Shown one piece after another: positions 57,896 through 64,000 of a stretch of 64,000 bases of DNA (position 1 is the first letter of the stretch; every line of letters begins with the position of its first letter). Source of the DNA: Streptomyces brevispora (GTDB lineage: Bacteria; Actinomycetota; Actinomycetes; Streptomycetales; Streptomycetaceae); assembly GCF_007829885.1 (NCBI RefSeq), contig NZ_VIWW01000001.1, positions 4,402,001 through 4,466,000 on the forward strand. The letters run 5' to 3'. The position numbers and the translations under genes are program-made. Under the pieces are notes generated by a model. That model worked only from the letters and a program-made list of their open reading frames with translations, searched no databases and was not told where the DNA came from.

Positions 57896-60478
57896 TCAGG
57901 CGACCGGGAACGCGTAGAACACCCGGTCGCGCCACACGACTGCGATCTTCCCGAAGGGCAGTACCTCGTACACGGCGGTGACCGTCGCGCCCTTCGGGTC
58001 CTGTTCCCCGATGTCCTGGAACTTCCACAGCCGCCGCCCGTCGGCCGCCGCGAACGCGGTGACCTGGTCGGAGCTCGCCGCGAACAGCGTCCCGCCGGTG
58101 CCGCTGACGGTGATCGTGGGGGACCGGTCGGTGGCCGTCCCCTCCGTCGACCGCTGCCAGCGCAGCTGCCCGGACTCCCGGTCCACCGCGCCCACTTCCT
58201 GGTTGCTGTTGGTGGTGTGCAGCAGCGCACCGGCCTCGACCGCTGTCCCGAAGTGGGAGCCGCGAGTGCCGTTGAGCGTCCACTTCGGCTTCCCGTCGGA
58301 CGTCCCGAAGGCGCGGAGATCGTCCCCGGCCGCCGCGTACAGCACCCCGTCCGCGTCGCCCATGGCCGCCCCGTCGGGGGTGACGACGCCGAACGTCTCG
58401 GTCCACTTCGGCTTTCCGGTCCTCCGGTCGAAGCCGCGGAACATGCCCTTGCCCTTGGCCGCCTTCACGTCCGCCGGGGTGAGTGACAGCCGGCTCTGCC
58501 GTACGACGATGTCGTCCGGCCGCACCGCGATCAGCCGGTACACCGGTGCGGCCGGGCCGCGCCCGGTGGGCACGGGGGTCCGCCACAGCTCCTTGCGCTG
58601 CTCGATGTCGTACCCGAACAGATACGACTTGACGACCTGCTGGTCCTTGCCGCGCTTCTTGCCCTTCTTCGGCTTGGGGGCCTTCACAGTTACCTTGTTG
58701 GAGCCGGTGAACCAGACGGTCGAACCGGACGCGCCGACGAGCTGGGGCACCGTCAGGTACGGGGCGCCGTCGAATCCGTCGGCGTACGCCACCCGGTGGG
58801 CGACCCGGCCGTCCTTCGCCGACAGCCACAGGAACTCGGTCGGGCCCGCGATGAAGCAGAACTCCTTGCCGGCCGGCACGGCCGCCTGGCCCTTGGCGGC
58901 GTCCGGGCTCTCCCAGACCCGGCGGCCGGTGCGCAGGTCGACGGCGGACGCGTGGGTCTCGCCGGTCAGCACCAGCAGCCGGTCGTTCCAGAGGGCGGCG
59001 GTGAGAGGGGGCGGTTCGGATGCCGGGTGCGTATGGATCCAGCGCGGCTGCGGAGGCAGTCCGGCGATGGTGGCCCGGCTGGTGCTCGGGCCGGGCTCGG
59101 CGTCGTCCGTGGGCTTCGTGTCGTCGCCGGACCCGAGCGCGAGCACCCCGCCGCCTCCGACGAGGAGCCCGGCGGCCCCGGCCGCGGCCCCGATCACCAG
59201 GGTCCGGCGGTCGACCGCGGCGCGCCCGGGAGCGGCCGGAGGAGGCGGAGGGGGCGCGAGGGCGGGAAGGTACGCCGCGGGTACGGGGAGCGGCCGCGGG
59301 ACCAGAGTCCCGGCGGGGAGGGCGGCGGGGAGGCCGGGCAGCTCACCCGGCATCGAGAGCTGGGCCGTCACCAGATCGGGGCGCGGGGCGCGGTGATCGA
59401 TGATCCCGAACTGGGCGGTCCGGGTGTCCCGGCCGGGCGCGGGGGCTTCGGACCCGCCGGTGGCGGGGTCGGCCGCGGACACCACGGCGTCCCGCACGTC
59501 CGGGACCTCGGGCACGGCGGGCACGTCCGCCCGGACCGGCGCGGCCATCGAGTCCCCGGAGGTGGGCGGTGCGGTCCCCAACGACTGTGCGCGTACGTCC
59601 TGTTCGGCCACGGCCACCGACAACGAAGCCGGCAGCCAGCCGCCCTTCGCGAGCCCGGCCGCACCCTCCAGGGCCAGTTCGGCGGCCACCGCACCCGCCG
59701 TCGGCCGGTCGGCCGGGTCCTTCGCCAGGCAGCGGGTGACCAGATCGCGCAACGCGTCCGGTACGGCGCCCAGTTCGGGGTCGGCATGGGCGATCCGGTC
59801 GGCGGCCTCCACCGCCGGACCGTCCGCCAGCGGGGTGCTGCCGGTCGCCGCGTACGCGAGCAGCAGGCCCAGCACGAAGAGGTCGGAGGCCGGACCGGCC
59901 TCCGTGCCCGCGACCTGCTCCGGGGTCAGATAGCCGAGCCGGACGGAGAGCTGACCGCCCGGCCGCGCCTCGGCGTCGGCCGCCGCACCCAGCGGGCCGA
60001 AGGCGGTGAGCCGCGGCCCGTTCTCGGCCAGCAGCACCGTCGTGGGGGTGAGGCCCTGAAGCACGGCCCCGGTGGCGTGCACCCGGGAGAGGGTCTCGGC
60101 GATGCCCGCGCCCAGTATCCGCACGGCCCGCTCGGGGAGCGGCCCGGCGGTCTCGATCGCCTCGGCGAGGGTCAGGGCCGGTGCGTACTCCGAGGCCGTC
60201 CACAGCAGGTCGGCGTCCCCGGACCCGTCCGTCCGGGTGTCGAGCTGCGCCGCCACCCAGCCGCCGGCCAGCCGGTCCGCGGTCCGCGCCTCCGCCTGGA
60301 AGCGGCGTCGGAAGACGGGCAGCGCGGCCAGCGCGGGCCGCGCCGCGGTGATCACGACGAGGTCCCGCGAGGCCGCCCCGCGCGCGAGGTACTGCACCGC
60401 GACGGCCGTCTCACGCAGGCGCACCAGCGTCGTGTACGGGCCGAAGCGGAGTGGATCGTCCTGACGCAGCGCCTCCAT
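57896..60478 (-). CDS. protein pseudokinase fused to a PQQ-type beta-propeller
   Basis: An 860-residue protein. Residues ~10-275 have a Ser/Thr kinase fold, but the key residues are gone: the VAIK Lys region reads DLVVITAARP, the HRDLKPxN loop reads LQGLTPTTVLL, and DFG is AFG (LTAFGPLG). A Pro-rich linker, a membrane helix (TLVIGAAAGAAGLLVGGGGV) and an extracytoplasmic propeller of PQQ-like repeats (AVDLRTGRRVW, GAVDRESGQLRW, AFAAADGRRLWKF) follow. It may be a receptor or scaffold relaying an outside signal without phosphorylation. ATG 60478 follows AAGGGGG. Kinase-dead members may exist in related species; I cannot check. Confidence 0.9.
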   Translation of the reverse strand: MEALRQDDPLRFGPYTTLVRLRETAVAVQYLARGAASRDLVVITAARPALAALPVFRRRFQAEARTADRLAGGWVAAQLDTRTDGSGDADLLWTASEYAPALTLAEAIETAGPLPERAVRILGAGIAETLSRVHATGAVLQGLTPTTVLLAENGPRLTAFGPLGAAADAEARPGGQLSVRLGYLTPEQVAGTEAGPASDLFVLGLLLAYAATGSTPLADGPAVEAADRIAHADPELGAVPDALRDLVTRCLAKDPADRPTAGAVAAELALEGAAGLAKGGWLPASLSVAVAEQDVRAQSLGTAPPTSGDSMAAPVRADVPAVPEVPDVRDAVVSAADPATGGSEAPAPGRDTRTAQFGIIDHRAPRPDLVTAQLSMPGELPGLPAALPAGTLVPRPLPVPAAYLPALAPPPPPPAAPGRAAVDRRTLVIGAAAGAAGLLVGGGGVLALGSGDDTKPTDDAEPGPSTSRATIAGLPPQPRWIHTHPASEPPPLTAALWNDRLLVLTGETHASAVDLRTGRRVWESPDAAKGQAAVPAGKEFCFIAGPTEFLWLSAKDGRVAHRVAYADGFDGAPYLTVPQLVGASGSTVWFTGSNKVTVKAPKPKKGKKRGKDQQVVKSYLFGYDIEQRKELWRTPVPTGRGPAAPVYRLIAVRPDDIVVRQSRLSLTPADVKAAKGKGMFRGFDRRTGKPKWTETFGVVTPDGAAMGDADGVLYAAAGDDLRAFGTSDGKPKWTLNGTRGSHFGTAVEAGALLHTTNSNQEVGAVDRESGQLRWQRSTEGTATDRSPTITVSGTGGTLFAASSDQVTAFAAADGRRLWKFQDIGEQDPKGATVTAVYEVLPFGKIAVVWRDRVFYAFPVA

Positions 60479-60596
60479 GGCGCACCCCCTTGGTGACCGT
60501 CCTCTGACCGTCCTCGGACCAGATCGCCGATCTTAGAGGCTGCCGGGCGGCCTCGGACCGGACGGCCGGTCCCACCCCCGATTCACCCGATATGCG

Positions 60597-60863
60597 TCAT
60601 CCCGGCTTCGACCAGGGCCACTTGACGCCGTGGCGTTCGCGGCCGCCGGGGGCGTACTCGTACACCCAGCCGCGCTGGATCCCCAGCCGCTTGGAGTGTC
60701 CGGCCGGGACCCGCCGGTACGCGTGCACGGTGGCCGGTCCGCCGTCGGCGTCCGGGACCGGGACCTCGTACCACTTGGGCGGGTGGCCGGTCGCGCCGAC
60801 GAGTACGGGCAGCACCCGGCCGTCCAGCGGGCCGCCGGTGAAGGGTGTGTTCTCGCTTCTCAC
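60597..60863 (-). CDS. small conserved hypothetical protein
   Basis: 88 residues starting at GTG 60863 (RSENTPFTGGPLDGRVLPVL) and ending VKWPWSKPG. The segment PKWYEVPVPDADG and the Tyr-rich end (RRVPAGHSK, WVYEYAPGG) look like a small beta-barrel. No function is known to me. It starts 17 nt after the TetR gene stop on the same strand and may be cotranscribed. Confidence 0.72.
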   Translation of the reverse strand: MRSENTPFTGGPLDGRVLPVLVGATGHPPKWYEVPVPDADGGPATVHAYRRVPAGHSKRLGIQRGWVYEYAPGGRERHGVKWPWSKPG

Positions 60864-60880
60864 CGCCCCAGTCTGACCGA

Positions 60881-61633
60881 TCAGCCCGGGGGCAGCAGAT
60901 GCGCCGCCACGCCGACCACCGGGATCAGCCGGTCCGCCAGCCGGCCGGCCGGGCCCGCCGCGGTCTCCAGGGGCAGCAGCTCGGACACCGCGGAAGCGGT
61001 TGCCGGGTCCGTGGCGGCGGTGACCGCGAGGAGTCCGATGAACTGGTCGACGAGCCAGTCGCGCAGCTCGGAGGCGGCCGGCTGCTTCTCCTCGTCCAGC
61101 CAGATCAGCGAGGCCGCCTCGACGGCGGCTATCCAGGTGCGCACCATCATCCGCAGCCGCGGTCCGGGATCGCTGCCCGCGCCCCGGCCCAGGTGCAGGA
61201 GTATCTGGTCGGCCGCCGCCCGCCGTACCTCGTCGACGATCGTGCTCGTACGCGACGTCTCGGCGACACTGCCGCCGCGCAGCAGTGCGCTGAAGCCGGC
61301 GTCGTGCTGGTCGACGAAGGCGAGATAGCGGTCCAGAACCCGCGTCACCCGTTCCGTGGGCGGGCCCACGGCCGGCTCGGTGAAGCACAGGATCAGTTCC
61401 TCGGCGGCGGACCTGAGGGCCGCCTCGTACAACTGCTGCCGCCCGCCCGGGAAGTAGCGGTAGACCAGCGGCCTGGAGACCCCGGCCACCGTCGCGACCT
61501 CGTCGAGCGAGACCTCGTCGGGGGCCCGGTGCGCGAAGAGGGTGAGTGCCGCGCCGAGGAGCTGGGTGCGCCGCTCCTCGACGCTGAGCCTTCGGTACGC
61601 ACGGGTCGGCGGCGCGGCTGCGGCAGGGGTCAT
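60881..61633 (-). CDS. TetR-family transcriptional regulator
   Basis: A 250-residue regulator with a standard TetR N terminus: RRTQLLGAALTLFAHRAPDE, then VSLDEVATVAGVSRPLVYRY, with FPGGRQQLYEAALRSAAEEL after the recognition helix. The C-terminal ligand domain is divergent. ATG 61633 (MTPAAAAPPTRAYRR) was chosen; it lacks a ribosome site and may be leaderless. It lies 26 nt downstream of the AurF-like oxygenase on the same strand and may control the two diiron genes. Confidence 0.92.
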   Translation of the reverse strand: MTPAAAAPPTRAYRRLSVEERRTQLLGAALTLFAHRAPDEVSLDEVATVAGVSRPLVYRYFPGGRQQLYEAALRSAAEELILCFTEPAVGPPTERVTRVLDRYLAFVDQHDAGFSALLRGGSVAETSRTSTIVDEVRRAAADQILLHLGRGAGSDPGPRLRMMVRTWIAAVEAASLIWLDEEKQPAASELRDWLVDQFIGLLAVTAATDPATASAVSELLPLETAAGPAGRLADRLIPVVGVAAHLLPPG

Positions 61634-61659
61634 ACCCGTCAGCGTAAGTCTTGGTGCCG

Positions 61660-62595
61660 TCAGGCGAGCAGGCCCGAGCTCTTCCACAGCCTGCGTCCCA
61701 CCCCGTTGAGGACCCCGATGTCGTCGAAGAAGTCGGTCAGCCGCTTGGCGCCCGACTGCATGACCTCCGCCCGGTGGCCGCTCACCCGCACCTGGGCCAC
61801 GGCCTCGTGGCGGTCCAGCCCGACGTTCTCGTACACCTGCGGATTGACGAAGCAGACGGAGAAGACGCGGGCCGCCTCGCCGCAGCTGACCCGGGTGAGC
61901 TCACGTTCCCAGCGCGGTGCGGTCACCATCTGGCGGCGCAGTTCCTCGCGGGCGTACCGGACGTGCCGGGCCTCCTCGACCACATGGATGCGGGTCACGC
62001 CGCGCACCAGGGTCTGGACGCGCTCGTCGGGGAAGGTCAGCCGCTGCATCCAGTCGAGGATCTCCTCGCCGAGCAGGGTGGCGGCGAACGAACCGGGCGT
62101 GGTGGAGACGGTCTTCAGCACCCGGGCGAGGTTGTGGTACCTGCGTGGGACCGGGTAGGAGGGCGCCCCGCCCCAGGTGATCATCCGGCCGAACATCATC
62201 GAGTGCCGGCACTCGTCGGCTATCTCGGTGAGGGCGTAGCGGACGTGGTTGCTGGTCACCGGCTTGTCGTAGATGTGCCGGACCAGCAGCTGCATGAGGA
62301 TGATCTCGAACCAGATGCCGAGCGAGGCCAGTGAGGCCGCCTCGTGCCGGGCCAGTTCCTGCCGCTGTTCCTGCGACATCCTCCGCCACATCGGGGTGTC
62401 GTAGAGGGAGACCAGCTCGGGCGGCCAGAACCACTTGCCGTCCTCGACCGCCGCGTCCCAGTCGAGCTCCTTGTCGGGGTCGAAGGAGTGCTTGGCCGAG
62501 GCCTCCAGCAGTCGTTCGGCGATCTGCTCGCGGTCCCGGAGCGGGCCGAGTGCGTCGCGGAGCAACTGCACATCGTGTTCGGTCACTGTCGTCAT
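61660..62595 (-). CDS. AurF-like diiron oxygenase
   Basis: A 311-residue ferritin-like diiron enzyme. The ligand motifs are IADECRHSMMFGR and VVEEARHVRYAREE; the second pair follows the pattern E-x28-E-E-x-R-H counting from LLGEEILDWM. This is the arrangement of AurF (p-aminobenzoate N-oxygenase) and related enzymes. The substrate is unknown. ATG 62595 was chosen. It is divergent from another ferritin-like gene, with 178 bp between them, and is followed by a TetR regulator. Confidence 0.9.
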   Translation of the reverse strand: MTTVTEHDVQLLRDALGPLRDREQIAERLLEASAKHSFDPDKELDWDAAVEDGKWFWPPELVSLYDTPMWRRMSQEQRQELARHEAASLASLGIWFEIILMQLLVRHIYDKPVTSNHVRYALTEIADECRHSMMFGRMITWGGAPSYPVPRRYHNLARVLKTVSTTPGSFAATLLGEEILDWMQRLTFPDERVQTLVRGVTRIHVVEEARHVRYAREELRRQMVTAPRWERELTRVSCGEAARVFSVCFVNPQVYENVGLDRHEAVAQVRVSGHRAEVMQSGAKRLTDFFDDIGVLNGVGRRLWKSSGLLA

Positions 62596-62773
62596 GGCTG
62601 GAGGCACCTCGCACATGGGTTACCGGCGGTCACTTCTTATGAGACCTTCTGTCAGCAAGCCCGTCAATCCCTTGCGCACGACTTGTTGACCCGGCGTCTA
62701 CCAACGTGTGAACCTGCCAACTGAGCCAAGCGACAGGTGACTTGTCCGAGCATGCGAGGCGAAGGAGCCGTCC

Positions 62774-63892
62774 GTGTCGACCCACGACCTCTACACCACC
62801 GCCCCCGACCAGCCGCTGTGGACGGTGCCCGCCTCGGGTGCCGCCCGCTTCAGCTGGGACTACGACGACGGCCGCGAGCGCCTTCTCGCCCTGTACCAGA
62901 AGGGCAAGGACAAGCAGTGGGACGGCAACAAGCGCATCGACTGGAGCCTGGAGGTCGACCCCACCGACCCGCTCGGCACCCCTGACGAGGCCCTCACCCT
63001 GTACGGCACCCCGCACTGGGCGAAGATGACCGAGAAGGACCGGGGCGAGCTGCGCAAGCACTACACCTCCTGGCAGTTCAGCCAGTTCCTCCACGGCGAG
63101 CAGGGCGCGATGATCTGCGCGGCCCGGATCGTGGAGTCCGTCCCCGATCTCGACGCCAAGTTCTACTCCGCGACCCAGACCATGGACGAGGCCCGGCACG
63201 CGGAGATCTACGGCCGGTTCCTGCACGAGAAGATCGGGATGCTGTACCCGGTCAACGACAGCCTCCAGGGCCTGCTCGGCGACACCCTGCGCGACTCCCG
63301 CTGGGACATGCCCTACCTCGGCATGCAGGTCCTCATCGAGGGACTGGCCCTGGCCGCCTTCGGCATGATCCGCGACACCACGACCAAGCCGCTGCCCAAG
63401 CAGATCCTCGCGTACGTGATGCAGGACGAGGCCCGCCACGTGGCCTTCGGCCGGATGGCGCTGCGCGACTACTACAAGCAGCTGAGCGACGCGGAACTGC
63501 GCGAGCGCGAGGAGTTCGTCATCGAGGGCTGCTACCTGATGCGCGACCGGCTCAGCGGGGTGGAGGTGCTGGAGAACTTCGGCATCGCCAAGCAGGAGGC
63601 CAAGGATCTCTCCGAGCACTCCGAGTTCCTCCAGCTCTTCCGCAAGCTGCTGTTCAGCCGGATCGTCCCGTGCGTCAAGGACATCGGGCTGTGGGGCGAG
63701 CGGCTCCAGAAGGCCTACGTCGACATGGGCGTCCTCGAACTCGGCGACTCCAGCCTGGACCTGCTCATGGCCCAGGACGAGGAGATCGCCGAACAACTGG
63801 ACCGGGACCGGTTCGAGACCGAGGAGCAGGCGCGGGTGGCGGAGGTCGCGGAGGCGATCGCGGACGGCGGAGCGGACCCGGCGGCCTCCTGA
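62774..63892 (+). CDS. ferritin-like diiron protein
   Basis: A 372-residue R2/ferritin-like protein with two copies of E-x28-DEARH: the first from the Glu in LHGEQGAM to MDEARHAEIYGR, the second from LIEGLALAAF to QDEARHVAFGR. That fully supplies a dimetal-carboxylate site, so an oxidase or oxygenase role is likely. GTG 62774 follows AGGAGCC. It shares a 178-bp promoter region with the AurF-like gene, suggesting coregulation. Confidence 0.9.
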   Translation: MSTHDLYTTAPDQPLWTVPASGAARFSWDYDDGRERLLALYQKGKDKQWDGNKRIDWSLEVDPTDPLGTPDEALTLYGTPHWAKMTEKDRGELRKHYTSWQFSQFLHGEQGAMICAARIVESVPDLDAKFYSATQTMDEARHAEIYGRFLHEKIGMLYPVNDSLQGLLGDTLRDSRWDMPYLGMQVLIEGLALAAFGMIRDTTTKPLPKQILAYVMQDEARHVAFGRMALRDYYKQLSDAELREREEFVIEGCYLMRDRLSGVEVLENFGIAKQEAKDLSEHSEFLQLFRKLLFSRIVPCVKDIGLWGERLQKAYVDMGVLELGDSSLDLLMAQDEEIAEQLDRDRFETEEQARVAEVAEAIADGGADPAAS

Positions 63893-63932
63893 ACGGGGCG
63901 GGCCGGCGGGAGCGTTGAGTAGGGTCGTCCGC

Positions 63933-64000
63933 ATGTATGAGACCGAGAATGCCACCGGTCCGCCGACGGACCACTCGGACCGGCGGGCCGCCTACGGTTC
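63933..64000 (+). CDS. start of a gene running off the window
   Basis: ATG 63933 opens MYETENATGPPTDHSDRRAA and stays open to the window end. TAGGGT at 63920-63925 could be a -10 box giving a nearly leaderless transcript. There is too little sequence to identify a family. Confidence 0.45.
   Translation, partial: MYETENATGPPTDHSDRRAAYG

Overview
The window is high-GC actinobacterial chromosome and almost certainly comes from a Streptomyces. The evidence is a strong G/C bias at third codon positions, many GTG and TTG starts, 4-nt start/stop overlaps, and marker genes: a nickel superoxide dismutase with its protease (sodN/sodX), the single-chain 2-oxoglutarate decarboxylase/dehydrogenase (kgd), an HspR-type lon promoter, a conservon (CvnABCD set) and an FxSxx-COOH peptide system. 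The order sodN - amino-acid ABC transporter - malic enzyme - kgd - two-component pair - lon agrees with the SCO5254 to SCO5285 neighbourhood of S. coelicolor as I remember it. No rRNA, tRNA or CRISPR array was seen.

Positions 1-9000 are accessory and scarred. An ABC exporter operon enters from the left. It is followed by a frameshifted remnant of a PglY/BREX-type phage-resistance ATPase, a NUDIX hydrolase, and a regulator and a phosphotransferase that have both lost their 5' ends. Between those two lies a GNAT acetyltransferase cassette bounded by ~47-bp inverted repeats. After an alpha/beta hydrolase comes a mosaic of three broken pieces: an IS1634-like transposase, an XRE regulator and a tyrosine integrase. 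The integrase piece ends 7 nt from sodN.

Positions 9000-22100 are conserved housekeeping: sodN/sodX, a CGNR regulator, a methyltransferase, a glutamate/polar-amino-acid ABC operon, malic enzyme, an MDR oxidoreductase, a self-contained HTH + Clp-N pair behind overlapping palindromes, and a PadR/DUF4097 operon with its likely operator. A hypothetical protein, a phosphotransferase cut at its catalytic loop and a DUF6104 protein complete the stretch.

Positions 22249-36255 hold the most notable locus, one plus-strand run: trypsin-co-occurring protein, trypsin-VMAP protease, a small 8-residue-repeat ORF, MoxR AAA+ ATPase, vWA/TPR protein with a collagen-like N terminus, FxsA precursor peptide ending FQSAF, FxsB radical SAM cyclophane maturase, an HExxH peptide hydroxylase, and a TIR-NB-ARC-TPR protein (FxsT). 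The parts suggest a sensed, protease- and ATPase-gated conflict or signalling system that carries a modified RiPP.

Positions 36464-64000 contain kgd, a sensor kinase/response regulator pair, a spermidine-synthase-like methyltransferase, a TnsA-like fragment, lon with a HAIR operator, a polysaccharide deacetylase, a GH25 muramidase, a MarR regulator behind a palindrome, a PP2C-like phosphatase, a conservon followed by a StyA-type flavoprotein, an NlpC/P60 hydrolase, a kinase-dead protein kinase fused to a PQQ propeller, a TetR regulator, and two divergent diiron proteins. Convergent and decayed intergenic gaps often contain short tandem repeats (7, 13, 17, 24, 28 bp), and several convergent pairs are separated by long perfect-stem terminators.
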